DNA of 64,000 nt from Vibrio amylolyticus (GCF_023145695.1 NZ_JAJHVV010000004.1:1-64000); one strand, 5' to 3'. Counted from the stretch's first letter, positions 1-8,585 are shown. Translations and numbers: made by a program. Notes: generated by a model from the sequence alone, not told the origin.

Positions 1-40
1 GTTCTTCTTTTGTGATTTGCATCACTCGGAAGAGGCGGCC

Positions 41-68
41 ATTCTAGCGATTTAAGTTTCAGTGTCAA
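41..68 (-). promoter_or_regulatory. rRNA-operon type promoter P2 (downstream of the pair)
   Basis: On the minus strand a -35 TTGACA (63-68) and a -10 TAGAAT (41-46) are separated by 16 bp, followed by a GC-rich discriminator GGCCGCC. A near-consensus -35, 16-bp spacer and GC-rich discriminator are the classic signature of stringently controlled rRNA promoters. No coding region follows before the window edge, so the transcribed unit (probably a 16S-23S-5S operon) lies off the left end. The rRNA identity is inference. Confidence 0.75.
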
Positions 69-156
69 ACACTTTTTGAAATTTAATTTTTATCGCCTTG
101 AAGCCTTACTGAGTATTGCTAACGCCTTGTGGCGTCTGCCGTGTCAGTGGATGCGC

Positions 157-213
157 ATTATAGATAGTTCGAGATCATTGGCAAGGGATAAATCACATTT
201 TTTTGTAGAAAAA
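157..213 (-). promoter_or_regulatory. rRNA-operon type promoter P1 with UP-like element
   Basis: On the minus strand a -35 TTGCCA (179-184) and a perfect -10 TATAAT (157-162) are 16 bp apart, followed by GCGCATCC. Directly upstream of the -35 is an A/T-rich tract (about 187-213) resembling an UP element. It lies about 115 bp upstream of the second promoter, matching the P1-P2 tandem arrangement of gammaproteobacterial rRNA operons. Confidence 0.7.
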
Positions 214-242
214 GGCCCGAGTGATTACTAATCACTCGGACC
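214..242 (-). terminator. Terminator of the HD-GYP gene
   Basis: A 12-13 bp hairpin with a 3-nt loop and one mismatch is followed on the minus strand by CCTTTTTCT. It sits about 80 bp after the stop codon of the HD-GYP gene and just before the rRNA-type promoter pair, insulating the two. Confidence 0.7.
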
Positions 243-280
243 TCATTTTGCGCACCGAATACTCCACCTTAGAACACAGG

Positions 281-304
281 CTATTCACAAAATCCTGTGG
301 ATAA
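281..304. promoter_or_regulatory. Pair of DnaA-box-like 9-mers
   Basis: The minus strand carries a perfect TTATCCACA (296-304). A one-mismatch copy CTATTCACA lies on the plus strand at 281-289, convergent with it. They lie between the HD-GYP stop and its terminator, upstream of the rRNA-type promoters. Binding by DnaA is inference from the match; two boxes are not an origin. Confidence 0.45.
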
Positions 305-323
305 CTACCATTTTGACCTAAAG

Positions 324-1577
324 CTAATCATCGCTATCAAAGAAATATGAAACTCTGGAGCGTGGGTTTAGATACTCTTTCACTTTATCAGGGAGTTTAT
401 TAGGTAAGATGGCATTAACTATCTTTATTTCCTTCTCCGCTAAATCAATAATTGGCGCTTGAGTTCTTGGAACCGAAGGATCATAGATAAGTACATTAGG
501 GAAAAGGATATGTTTTGCATTAACTGAGATAACTAATCCAACCATCTCATTAGATAGCTGAACAACGGTTCCAGGAGGATACACCCCCATAAACTTAATC
601 AGGACATTTAGGTTATCGTTGTTATATAGATGTTTGCACTTCTTATATAGGTGAGAAAGTGCGACATAAGGAATCTTTTGATCATTTGGATTCATTGGAT
701 GACATAGGTTGTCATAAGCATTTGCGACTGAAACTACCTGAGTCAGATCATCGATATCTTTCTCTTTTAATTTATTCGGGTAGCCTGAACCATCATTAAG
801 CTCATGATGCTGTTCTATCACCACTTTTGCTGGCTCAGGAAAAGTTTCCATGTTCATGGCCAGATCGAGTCCATATTTAGTATGGAGTTTGAGGTAATTA
901 ATTTCAGGGGTTGATAGAGGGGTTTGCTTGCGGATAATTGCCGCTGGGACTTTTATCTTGCCCATATCATGGAAAAGAGACGCAAAAGCAATGTCTTTTA
1001 TCTGCTGCGGGGTCATCCCTTTTGCTTTAGCTATCATCATTGCAATGACCGATACATTAAGCGAATGGAAGTAAATATCTTCCACTTCACTCTTACTGTT
1101 CATTAAGTGTAATGTGACTCCCTCATTATTTAATAGCTTGTCAACGATACCATCGACTAACGCGAGTGCTTCATCTACTGCTTTCTCGGGCCGATTTCTA
1201 ATTTTATTCATTACCGCTCTCATTTGCGCTAATGATCGCTCAAACTCTTTTTCGCACTTAATGACTTTACGACGGTACGCTCCTAGCTCTTCAATTCTCT
1301 TCTGCTTTTCATCCCACAGCTTTTTAGCTTCTCTATCAACTTGCTCATCTTCCGCTGATGGATCTTTGGGTACTTGATTCGCAGGCAGTGGTTGTGTACT
1401 ACTTTGAGCAGGATTAATGTAGACATGTTGAATACCCAAATGTTTGATCATTCGGATCTGGTCTTCGCTTTTTATAAGAAAGCTATTAAATAAGAAAGGG
1501 TGATCGTTCCACTTTACAGGAAGCCGAACATGTAACCCTGGTTGAAGTCGATCAACCGAAATTTTTATGCTTGCCAC
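324..1577 (-). CDS. HD-GYP cyclic-di-GMP phosphodiesterase with DUF3391 N-terminus
   Basis: Predicted cytoplasmic phosphodiesterase that hydrolyses c-di-GMP, lowering the signal that favours biofilm over motility. The 417-residue protein has a DUF3391-type N-terminal domain (about 1-130, with a charged, probably helical stretch at 80-125) and an HD-GYP domain (about 150-340). The metal-binding HD pair is H203-D204 and the signature HHE (257-259) followed by DGSGYP (262-267) is intact, so it is expected to be active. The start is GTG with only a weak Shine-Dalgarno; an in-frame TGA a few codons upstream rules out a longer protein. Single-gene transcript with its own terminator. I recall the V. 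cholerae counterpart as VC2497, one of its HD-GYP set. Confidence 0.9.
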   Translation of the reverse strand: MASIKISVDRLQPGLHVRLPVKWNDHPFLFNSFLIKSEDQIRMIKHLGIQHVYINPAQSSTQPLPANQVPKDPSAEDEQVDREAKKLWDEKQKRIEELGAYRRKVIKCEKEFERSLAQMRAVMNKIRNRPEKAVDEALALVDGIVDKLLNNEGVTLHLMNSKSEVEDIYFHSLNVSVIAMMIAKAKGMTPQQIKDIAFASLFHDMGKIKVPAAIIRKQTPLSTPEINYLKLHTKYGLDLAMNMETFPEPAKVVIEQHHELNDGSGYPNKLKEKDIDDLTQVVSVANAYDNLCHPMNPNDQKIPYVALSHLYKKCKHLYNNDNLNVLIKFMGVYPPGTVVQLSNEMVGLVISVNAKHILFPNVLIYDPSVPRTQAPIIDLAEKEIKIVNAILPNKLPDKVKEYLNPRSRVSYFFDSDD

Positions 1578-1681
1578 AAATATATAATTTTCATATCAAT
1601 ACCTAGGTAAATATTAACTAAGTTTATTTGAAAACACACCTTTTACCGCATTGATTTTAACAACGGCTGGCCACAATTAAA

Positions 1682-2089
1682 TTAAGTAACCAATTCACAG
1701 TACAATAGCCAGCGTACACCGTACATATCTTCTATCTTTCCAAACTTCGCCCCAGAATAAATATCAGATATTGGCATCATGACATGCCCACCCTCTGCGA
1801 GCATATCGAAAATACGAGCCTGCTGATCGACATCATCAAGTACGAGAGATAGCGCAATATTATTACCCGACATTTCTCTAGCAACGACACCATCAGATAG
1901 CATAAATTTCATCCCAAAGGCTTCAAATTCAGCATGCATAATCCAATCTGGCTGAGCCCCTGGGATCTGCATTGGTGCGTCTCGGAAGTATTGTTTCGTT
2001 GTGGTTTTGCCTCCGAAGCAGTGGCTATAGAATTCAAGAGCCTCTTCACAACGTCCTGCAAAAAACAGATATGGGGTAAGTTGAAACAT
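1682..2089 (-). CDS. VOC-fold (PhnB/glyoxalase-like) protein
   Basis: 135-residue protein of the vicinal-oxygen-chelate superfamily, PhnB-like branch. The N-terminus PYLFFAGRCEEALEFY and later WIMHAEFEAFGMKFMLSD are typical of this branch, whose members are often annotated as 3-demethylubiquinone methyltransferase-like although the substrate is unknown. I chose the internal ATG because AAGGAGAT lies 7 nt upstream; the open frame extends 25 codons further without a comparable ribosome site. It stands alone between the HD-GYP gene and a membrane-protein gene on the same strand. No reaction can be assigned. Confidence 0.8.
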   Translation of the reverse strand: MFQLTPYLFFAGRCEEALEFYSHCFGGKTTTKQYFRDAPMQIPGAQPDWIMHAEFEAFGMKFMLSDGVVAREMSGNNIALSLVLDDVDQQARIFDMLAEGGHVMMPISDIYSGAKFGKIEDMYGVRWLLYCELVT

Positions 2090-2232
2090 CGCTATCTCCT
2101 TATTAGTATTAATAAAAGATAGTTTATTCAGCGTATTCTTTCTTGTAGAAAGCACAGATTTCATTGTTTTTTTTAGCTTTTGTTAAATCAATCACCAAAC
2201 TCATACCCGCTACTTAGGCTTATTCTAAATAC

Positions 2233-2260
2233 AAAAAAGCCCCGACATGAGTCGAGGCTT
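2233..2260 (-). terminator. Terminator after the VC0807-like membrane protein gene
   Basis: Stem AAGCCTCGAC / GTCGGGGCTT with a 4-nt loop, followed on the minus strand by a run of six T. Located 20 bp after the stop codon. Confidence 0.85.
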
Positions 2261-2279
2261 CTGAAGAGATAGCTATAGT

Positions 2280-2975
2280 CTAGCTAGCATTAAATATTTG
2301 TTCGGTCTCTAATGAAGTCATAGAGCGAATTTGACGCCATAAGTAATAGAAAATGCCAAACATCATTAGCATACTTGGTATCGCTATAACGGGGTAACTA
2401 TAGAGCGTAAGTTTGCCTAGCTCCTCGTTAAACGCTGTAGTCCCTGCCGGACTTGTCACAATCCAAGTCGCTAAGAAATAATTCATTACCGATGAAAAAG
2501 CGAAAGTACTGGCGAATAGGTAGTTAGAGACTTTCAAACAACGTTCAAAGGCCGCCTCATTTCCAGCTTTGGCTAATCGTTCTTTTATTAATGGTAAGTT
2601 CAGTAACGTATCATTAAAAATGACCTTCTTTACAATCGGGTAGCGGGTAAAAGAAGAGCCCAGTACCACCAACCCTATCAAACCTGGAATAAGCGCCTCT
2701 TTCACAGCCAGCCATTTCGTATCCAGTTCTAGCAGTCCTATTCCACCCGTTAATAACACGCTGACAAAACCCAGAGCAGCGATAAAGTTAAACTTCTTAT
2801 TGCGGATCAGCTCCATACCACCATAAGCAACGGGAAAGGCTAACGCGACCACTAGCGCCATAACAGTACCAAGATGCTCATCACCACTGAATTTCATTAA
2901 GATAAATGACGGTAGAAAAACGTTAAAGGCTATCTCAAATAGAGGATTCGATTTTTTGTTTTCTGTATTACTCAT
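2280..2975 (-). CDS. Multi-pass inner-membrane protein, VC0807-like (tentative)
   Basis: 231-residue hydrophobic protein with about six membrane segments (roughly residues 10-30, 35-55, 65-82, 88-108, 148-170 and 195-215) and a charged loop around 115-145. It resembles what is annotated in vibrios as the VC0807 family, distantly like intracellular-septation-type membrane proteins; this is recall, not a search. Function unknown. Monocistronic, between its own terminator and a 240-bp gap before tRNA-Leu. Confidence 0.7.
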   Translation of the reverse strand: MSNTENKKSNPLFEIAFNVFLPSFILMKFSGDEHLGTVMALVVALAFPVAYGGMELIRNKKFNFIAALGFVSVLLTGGIGLLELDTKWLAVKEALIPGLIGLVVLGSSFTRYPIVKKVIFNDTLLNLPLIKERLAKAGNEAAFERCLKVSNYLFASTFAFSSVMNYFLATWIVTSPAGTTAFNEELGKLTLYSYPVIAIPSMLMMFGIFYYLWRQIRSMTSLETEQIFNAS

Positions 2976-3185
2976 AATTTCCTAGTTAACAAGGTTGAGT
3001 TCTTTTCAAGTGCTGAAGGGGATTGTTCATTGTTCAACCCAAGATGTAAAGCCTTTGTAATTCTGCGCTGTGTAACTTCATGTGACATTTAGCAGACAAA
3101 AAGCGTACGAATCAAGAAGAGTAAGAGAAGGGCTGTATGGACGGAAGAAAAAGAACATACCTATTTTCCTTGCCTCAAAACGACG

Positions 3186-3210
3186 AAAGGCCGCTATAAA
3201 AGCGACCTTT
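3186..3210 (-). terminator. Terminator of tRNA-Leu
   Basis: Hairpin AAAGGTCGC / GCGGCCTTT immediately after the tRNA 3' end on the minus strand. The T-run is short, but the position fits a tRNA terminator. Confidence 0.6.
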
Positions 3211-3216
3211 CTAATA

Positions 3217-3301
3217 TGGTACCGGTAGGCGGACTTGAACCGCCACGCCCGAAGGCAACGGATTTTGAATCCGTCGTGTATACCAATTTCACCATACCGG
3301 C
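3217..3301 (-). tRNA. tRNA-Leu (anticodon CAA)
   Basis: Eighty-five-nucleotide class II tRNA read on the minus strand. Acceptor GCCGGTA pairs with TACCGGT, CCA is encoded, the T-loop is GTTCAAGTC, and the anticodon stem ACGGA/TCCGT encloses the loop TTCAAAA, giving anticodon CAA (reads UUG). The long variable arm TGCCTTCGGGCG is typical of leucine tRNAs. A single gene with its own promoter and hairpin downstream. Confidence 0.97.
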
Positions 3302-3330
3302 ATCTTGGGGTTTCCCCTTTGATGTTTGGC

Positions 3331-3358
3331 ATTATACGTAACATCATCGGCTTCGCAA
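3331..3358 (-). promoter_or_regulatory. tRNA-Leu promoter
   Basis: Minus-strand -35 TTGCGA (3353-3358), 16-bp spacer and perfect -10 TATAAT (3331-3336) followed by GCC, ending about 30 bp before the tRNA. This is the stable-RNA promoter style also seen at the left window edge. Confidence 0.8.
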
Positions 3359-3490
3359 GCCTAAAAGATTGAAAAGCTTTCGTTTGATGATAATTTCGCC
3401 ACGAAATAACAAGGTGTGCGTTTGCTCTCTTCCCTACAGAGCCTCAACACTATATTCTTTCCGCAATATTTACACATTTACGAATCAATT

Positions 3491-3967
3491 ATGACTACAA
3501 CTAATGCCCTTCCACCAGCGGGTTTAATGCGTCGCTTAGGTGCTCTTTTTTATGATTCACTTATTGTAATGGCAATTTTGATGATGGCTGGAGGATTGAT
3601 TGTTGCTATCTTAGAAGCTCTCGTTGCTCTTGGCGCAGTAAATTACGCCCCCTATGTTGATGCTAGTGACTTACTCAGCAAGCACCCTGTTTGGAGCCCT
3701 GTTTATACTTTTTACTTAGTAGCTGTTGCGCTCTATTTCTTTGTTTTCTTCTGGACTCGAGCGGGTCAAACATTAGGAATGCGCGCATGGAAACTTCAAG
3801 TTCAAAATGAACAAGGTGGTGCTATCAGTATCACTCAGGCGCTAATACGACTGTCGACCTCTGCATTTGGATTAGGGAACTTAGCCGTGCCATTTGATCC
3901 ACAAAAACGGGCCTTCCAAGATATGTGGGCTAAGACACGAGTAGTGGTGCTGCCAAAAGCGAATTAA
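3491..3967 (+). CDS. RDD family membrane protein
   Basis: 158-residue inner-membrane protein of the RDD family. The defining N-terminal RR-x-GA-x-x-YD pattern is present (RRLGALFYDSLIV), followed by a second segment near residues 78-98 and the conserved GQTLGMRAWKLQV stretch. About three membrane helices. Family function is mostly unknown; some members act in ion transport. I start at MTTTNALPPAG because RDD proteins usually begin just before the RR motif; the ribosome site is weak. It has its own terminator and is convergent with lptG. Confidence 0.85.
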   Translation: MTTTNALPPAGLMRRLGALFYDSLIVMAILMMAGGLIVAILEALVALGAVNYAPYVDASDLLSKHPVWSPVYTFYLVAVALYFFVFFWTRAGQTLGMRAWKLQVQNEQGGAISITQALIRLSTSAFGLGNLAVPFDPQKRAFQDMWAKTRVVVLPKAN

Positions 3968-3984
3968 ATAAACAAGCCCATATA

Positions 3985-4012
3985 AAAAAGGAAGCGATTA
4001 AGCTTCCTTTTT
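3985..4012. terminator. Bidirectional terminator between the RDD gene and lptG
   Basis: Perfect 11-bp stem AAAAAGGAAGC / GCTTCCTTTTT with a 6-nt loop between two convergent genes; T-runs are available on both strands. Confidence 0.85.
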
Positions 4013-4055
4013 CGTTTAGATATATTCAACAGCATTCTGTGCTGTCATATCTAGG

Positions 4056-5126
4056 CTATAGCTTCCGACGTAACAACATTAACGCAACCGACAGGAAGAC
4101 TATACTCGGTGCAACCGCACCAAATACCGGAGGGAATCCATAAACCAAACTCAATGGGCCAAAGAATTCACTTGAGATATAAAAGGTGAATCCAGCGATG
4201 ACACCCGATAAAATTCTCGCCCCCATGGTTACTGTTCTTAATGGGCCGAAAATAAACGACAACGCCATTAACATCATTACTGCAATAGAGAACGGTTGAG
4301 TCACTTTACGCCATAGTGCCAATTCATATCGAGAAGAATCAAGCTCTGAAGCCTTTAGGTAGTTTACATAATCAAACAAGCCAGATAATGAAAGCTCTTC
4401 TGGTTTTACTGTCACCACCGCCAATTTGTCAGGCTCTAGTGATGTCGTCCAACGATATTCTGACAGTGTGTCTTTAGATAGCTCAATACCATCACGCATA
4501 TCGGTGACTTGTACATCTCGCATTATCCACTCATTGTTATCTAGATAGTCCGCAGACTTTGCATAAACCACTGTTTCTAGCTGTTTATCAGCATCAAAAC
4601 GCCACATATTCAACGTTTGCAACTGATCATCATCGACTTTTCCAATAAAGATGAAATCATTGGCATCTCTAGCCCAGACTCCAGTTCTGACAGACAATAG
4701 TTGGCCACCAGAAGTCGCAAATGCGCGAAGGTCACGAGCCATTTTTTGAGCCTGAGGAGCACCCCACTGACCTAACAAAGTGACAATGATCATCAAAGGC
4801 ACAGCCGTTTTAAGTACCGACATCCCGATGTTTAATTTAGAAAAACCAGACGCTTGCATAACCACAAGTTCAGAACTAGAAGCAAGCATCCCCAAACCAA
4901 TTAAAGCACCAAGAAGAGCCGCCATCGGAAAAAACATCTCAACATCTCGAGGTATGCTTAATACAACAAACAGTAATGCCTGTAAGAGATCATAAGTTCC
5001 ATCTCCTACTTTTCTCAATTGCTCCACGTATTTAATGATCGCAGATAAGCCAACAAAGGTCGTCAAAACTAGTGTTGTTGTCGCAATGATCGTTTTACCG
5101 ATATATAAGTCTAATATCTTAAACAC
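4056..5126 (-). CDS. lptG: LPS export system permease LptG
   Basis: Inner-membrane subunit of the LptB2FGC ABC transporter that extracts lipopolysaccharide and passes it to LptA and LptD. The 356-residue protein has the YjgP/YjgQ layout: two N-terminal helix pairs (about residues 10-35 and 55-80, plus near 100), a large periplasmic beta-jellyroll (about 125-260) and three C-terminal helices (270-355). It starts with GTG and overlaps the end of lptF by 8 bp, so the two are translationally coupled. lptD, encoding the outer-membrane end of the pathway, lies 20 kb away in this window. Confidence 0.95.
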   Translation of the reverse strand: MFKILDLYIGKTIIATTTLVLTTFVGLSAIIKYVEQLRKVGDGTYDLLQALLFVVLSIPRDVEMFFPMAALLGALIGLGMLASSSELVVMQASGFSKLNIGMSVLKTAVPLMIIVTLLGQWGAPQAQKMARDLRAFATSGGQLLSVRTGVWARDANDFIFIGKVDDDQLQTLNMWRFDADKQLETVVYAKSADYLDNNEWIMRDVQVTDMRDGIELSKDTLSEYRWTTSLEPDKLAVVTVKPEELSLSGLFDYVNYLKASELDSSRYELALWRKVTQPFSIAVMMLMALSFIFGPLRTVTMGARILSGVIAGFTFYISSEFFGPLSLVYGFPPVFGAVAPSIVFLSVALMLLRRKL

Positions 5127-6231
5127 TTGCTTTCGCCACCTTTTTTTGTCTTATCTTATCTTTGATTCTTCTAACTGGAATACTATCCATCATATTTGCC
5201 CCAATAGCTGCTAGCAGTAGAGCCGCATTGATCGGCCACATCCCTATCATCACTGGGATAGACCCATCTTCTATCGCCGACTTGGTGGCACTGATTGATA
5301 AGAAATAGGCTAAGTAAATCAATATCGCAGGCCCCATCTTAGCAAAACGTCCCTGCCGAGGGTTCACAGCTGAAAGTGGAACAACCAACATGGTCAACAA
5401 CGGGATACAAACCACTAACGAGATACGCCATTGAAGTTCGGCTTGTGCACGAGTATCGGCACTTGTGATCAGAGAAAATGTTGACTTCGCCTCCCAATCA
5501 CGTCCTTTAGGCTTAACGTCTCGCTGTCCAATTAATCCATCGTACTCTTCAAAGGTCGTATTTCGGTAATCAAGACGAGTTGGAATCCCTTCATAACGAA
5601 TCCCTTCATGCATGGTGATCACCTGACGGCCATCACTGGTCTCTTTTACATCGCCGTAATTAGAAAACATGACACTAGGTAAAATGGTGTCACGAGGACG
5701 AAGCTGAGCGACAAACACATTTTCAAGCTTCTTATCTTTAATATCGTCAATAAACACGACTGATGAACCATCAGGCGTTCTCTGGAACGTCCCTTTCTTC
5801 AACAAATCGACGGTATTTTCAGACTCTAGCTGCTCCATGAGCTGCGTCTCTTTCTCTTGAGCCCAAGGCGCAAGCCAAAAAGAGTTGAACGCCGCAATAC
5901 ACCCCGTAATGAGAGCCAAATACAACGCTGCCTGAATCAGGAACTTATTGCCGATTCCTGTCGCGTTCATTACCGTGATTTCACTTTCAGCGTATAAACG
6001 ACCGAAAGTAAGCAAAATACCGATAAACAAACTAAGTGGTAGCATCAATAACCCCATGCTTGGCATATTGAGGCTTACGATGGATAAAATCATACGCGCA
6101 GGTATTTCACCGTCAGATGCCTCTGCCAGTACACGGATAAATTTTTGGCTGAGAAACACTAAAAAAAGCACGAAAAAGATGGCTAATTGGCTTTTGAGTG
6201 TCTCGCGGATCAAATATCTAACAATAATCAC
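5119..6231 (-). CDS. lptF: LPS export system permease LptF
   Basis: Partner permease of LptG in the lipopolysaccharide transporter. 370 residues; N-terminal MIIVRYLIRETLKSQ with helices near 12-30, 55-78 and 98-120, a periplasmic jellyroll (about 125-275) and C-terminal helices (280-350), ending in a basic tail. The start is GTG. First gene of the lptFG operon and divergent from pepA, as in other gammaproteobacteria, sharing a 190-bp control region with it. Confidence 0.95.
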   Translation of the reverse strand: MIIVRYLIRETLKSQLAIFFVLFLVFLSQKFIRVLAEASDGEIPARMILSIVSLNMPSMGLLMLPLSLFIGILLTFGRLYAESEITVMNATGIGNKFLIQAALYLALITGCIAAFNSFWLAPWAQEKETQLMEQLESENTVDLLKKGTFQRTPDGSSVVFIDDIKDKKLENVFVAQLRPRDTILPSVMFSNYGDVKETSDGRQVITMHEGIRYEGIPTRLDYRNTTFEEYDGLIGQRDVKPKGRDWEAKSTFSLITSADTRAQAELQWRISLVVCIPLLTMLVVPLSAVNPRQGRFAKMGPAILIYLAYFLSISATKSAIEDGSIPVMIGMWPINAALLLAAIGANMMDSIPVRRIKDKIRQKKVAKASV

Positions 6232-6422
6232 GCTGAAAGTACCTATAGAAAACTTGTTTTTTTGGTTGAATCACTATAATTTCCCGATGAACCTTTTATT
6301 TTTAAAATTTTCACTAACTGTTAGTTGGCTTAATTAAAACGTAGTTCCAAGTATGGATTCAACAAGTAAGCTCGCATTATCTAACATTTAGTTTGATTTG
6401 TCTTCAGGATGTAGGAGTACGC

Positions 6423-7931
6423 ATGGAGTTCAATGTAAAAAGTGGCAGTCCAGAGAAACAACGCAGCGCATGTATCGTTGTTGGAGTGTTTGAACCAAGA
6501 CGCCTTTCTCCAGTAGCTGAACAGCTGGATAAAATCAGTGATGGCTATATCAGCTCATTGCTTCGCCGTGGTGATCTTGAAGGAAAACCGGGACAGATGC
6601 TACTACTGCATCAAGTACCTGGAGTATTATCTGAACGTGTTTTATTAGTTGGCTGTGGCAAAGAGCGTGAACTCGGTGAGCGCCAATACAAAGAAATCAT
6701 TCAAAAAACCATCAGCACACTTAACGAAACAGGCTCTATGGAAGCCGTTTGTTTCTTAACTGAACTGCACGTTAAGGGCCGCGATACGTACTGGAAAGTG
6801 CGCCAAGCGGTTGAAGCGACAAAAGATGGTCTGTACACCTTTGATCAGTTTAAGAGCAATAAGCCTGAAACTCGCCGTCCACTGCGTAAGCTTGTCTTCA
6901 ATGTACCAACGCGTCGTGAATTGAGCCAAGGTGAAAAAGCGATTGCTCATGGTCTTGCTATTTCTTCTGGTGTTAAAGCATCAAAAGATCTTGGCAATAT
7001 GCCACCAAATATCGCAAATCCAGCTTACCTTGCTTCTCAAGCGCGCCGTCTTGCTGATGACTACGAAACCGTCACCACTAAGATCATTGGCGAAGAAGAG
7101 ATGGCGAAGTTAGGCATGACTTCATATCTTGCGGTTGGTCGTGGTTCGAAAAATGAATCTATGATGTCCATCATGGAGTACAAAGGGCACGCTGATCCAG
7201 ACGCTAAACCTATCGTATTAGTCGGTAAAGGTCTTACCTTTGATTCAGGCGGTATCTCTCTTAAGCCTGGTGAAGCAATGGATGAGATGAAGTACGACAT
7301 GTGTGGCGCTGCTTCTGTCTTTGGTACCATGAAGGCATTGGCTAAGCTAAACCTGCCAATCAATGTCACCGCAGTTCTTGCTGGTTGTGAAAATATGCCG
7401 GGTAGCAATGCTTACCGCCCTGGCGATATTTTAACGACGATGAATGGTCAAACTGTTGAAGTACTAAATACCGATGCAGAAGGTCGCTTGGTTCTTTGTG
7501 ATGCACTCACTTACGTAGAGCGTTTTGAACCAGAGTGTGTGATTGATGTTGCAACGCTAACTGGTGCTTGTGTTATGGCACTTGGTCATCACATCAGTGC
7601 GGTGCTTTCAAACCACAACCCGTTGTCTCACGAACTTGTAAATGCGTCAGAGCAAGCGAGCGATCGCGCATGGCGCATGCCAATGGCTGACGAGTACCAT
7701 GAACAGCTGAAGAGCCCATTTGCTGATATGGCGAATATTGGCGGTCGTCCAGCTGGTACTATTACCGCAGGTTGTTTCTTATCTAAATTTGCTAAGAAAT
7801 ACCACTGGGCACACCTTGATATTGCAGGAACGGCTTGGAAGTCAGGCGCGGCGAAGGGCTCAACTGGCCGCCCTGTCTCACTACTTGTCCAATTCCTACT
7901 CAATCGAAGTGGCCAAGAAGGCGAAGAGTAA
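6423..7931 (+). CDS. pepA: Leucyl aminopeptidase PepA (also DNA-binding XerA/CarP type)
   Basis: Two-metal M17 aminopeptidase of 502 residues, almost identical in layout to E. coli PepA. Metal and catalytic motifs are present: the [12 protein letters not shown] segment, MKYDMCGAA, and [10 protein letters not shown] with the Asp/Glu ligands and catalytic Arg. In E. coli PepA also binds DNA for Xer recombination at cer and for pyrimidine-dependent repression of carAB; the conserved N-terminal domain suggests the same here. ATG at 6423 preceded by TAGGAG and matching E. coli [14 protein letters not shown] is chosen over an upstream extension. Followed by a strong terminator. Confidence 0.97.
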   Translation: MEFNVKSGSPEKQRSACIVVGVFEPRRLSPVAEQLDKISDGYISSLLRRGDLEGKPGQMLLLHQVPGVLSERVLLVGCGKERELGERQYKEIIQKTISTLNETGSMEAVCFLTELHVKGRDTYWKVRQAVEATKDGLYTFDQFKSNKPETRRPLRKLVFNVPTRRELSQGEKAIAHGLAISSGVKASKDLGNMPPNIANPAYLASQARRLADDYETVTTKIIGEEEMAKLGMTSYLAVGRGSKNESMMSIMEYKGHADPDAKPIVLVGKGLTFDSGGISLKPGEAMDEMKYDMCGAASVFGTMKALAKLNLPINVTAVLAGCENMPGSNAYRPGDILTTMNGQTVEVLNTDAEGRLVLCDALTYVERFEPECVIDVATLTGACVMALGHHISAVLSNHNPLSHELVNASEQASDRAWRMPMADEYHEQLKSPFADMANIGGRPAGTITAGCFLSKFAKKYHWAHLDIAGTAWKSGAAKGSTGRPVSLLVQFLLNRSGQEGEE

Positions 7932-7936
7932 TCTTC

Positions 7937-7961
7937 AAAAAGGGCCGAAAGGCCCTTTTTT
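7937..7961 (+). terminator. pepA terminator
   Basis: Stem AAAAAGGGCC / GGCCCTTTTT with a GAAA tetraloop and T-run, 6 bp after the pepA stop. Confidence 0.92.
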
Positions 7962-8027
7962 ATTGCCCCTTATTTTTTATCAATTTTGACTAATCGAATC
8001 CAAGACAGGTAATTCACTGAAAATATT

Positions 8028-8477
8028 ATGGCCAACGCTACTTTTTACATCGTCAGCCCAGAAAGCCCTCAAGCCACACAATCTGGCTTTGATAACTACG
8101 TACTGTTTCTCAGTAAGCACTTTGTCGAGCAAGGAGCAAAAGTCTATTTAAATGGTCACGATAAAGAACATGCCGAACGAATTGCTGAACTGCTTTGGCA
8201 AGCAGAGCCCGATGATTATATTGCTCATAATTTGGTTGGAGAAGGCCCTAAATACGCAACCAACATTGAGATTGGTCATCAAAAAGTGAAACCAAATTGG
8301 AATCGACAAATCGTAATTAATTTGGCGGATAATAATACAACCTTTGCGAAGCAGTTCTCAGAGGTGGTAGACTTCGTCCCTTGCGAGGAAAATGCCAAGC
8401 AGCTGGCTCGAGAAAGGTATAAAATTTACCGACAAGCAGGGTTTAATCTGCAAACAATCGAAATACAGCATCCATAG
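8028..8477 (+). CDS. holC: DNA polymerase III chi subunit
   Basis: Chi subunit of the replicative clamp-loader complex; binds SSB and, through psi, links it to the holoenzyme. 149 residues with the family opening ATFYIVSP, the RIAELLWQ segment and the C-terminal RYKIYRQAGFNLQTIE. E. coli chi is 147 residues. The pepA-holC-valS order is the usual one in gammaproteobacteria. The ribosome site before the ATG is weak. There is a terminator between pepA and this gene, so it likely has its own promoter. Confidence 0.95.
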   Translation: MANATFYIVSPESPQATQSGFDNYVLFLSKHFVEQGAKVYLNGHDKEHAERIAELLWQAEPDDYIAHNLVGEGPKYATNIEIGHQKVKPNWNRQIVINLADNNTTFAKQFSEVVDFVPCEENAKQLARERYKIYRQAGFNLQTIEIQHP

Positions 8478-8547
8478 TCAAACCTTATAGTTAAAGCGAT
8501 CTTAGCGGTTCAATATCAGCCATAGATCCTTCACTTATAAAGTTTGA
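8478..8547 (+). promoter_or_regulatory. Nested inverted repeats in the holC-valS gap
   Basis: Outer arms 8478-8491 and 8533-8547 pair over about 12 positions with one mismatch and one G-U; an inner GATCT (8497-8501) pairs with AGATC (8524-8528). No T-run follows, so it is not a simple terminator. It ends about 40 bp before the valS start and could fold in the valS leader RNA. Function unknown. Confidence 0.35.
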
Positions 8548-8585
8548 CCACATTTACCAATTCACAGTACCTATTTAAGAGCACT

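Noticed and set aside
281..304. Possible chromosomal replication origin
   Set aside because: Only two DnaA-like boxes, no GATC cluster, no AT-rich 13-mers and none of the usual origin genes (gidA/mnmG, mioC, dnaA) nearby.
3078..3347. 89-codon minus-strand ORF across the tRNA-Leu locus
   Set aside because: It reads through the tRNA and its terminator; arginine-rich translation is an artefact of the tRNA sequence.
6313..6325. Palindrome ACTAAC-T-GTTAGT between lptF and pepA
   Set aside because: Short and without a second copy or a recognisable regulator consensus; likely chance in a 190-bp divergent promoter region.
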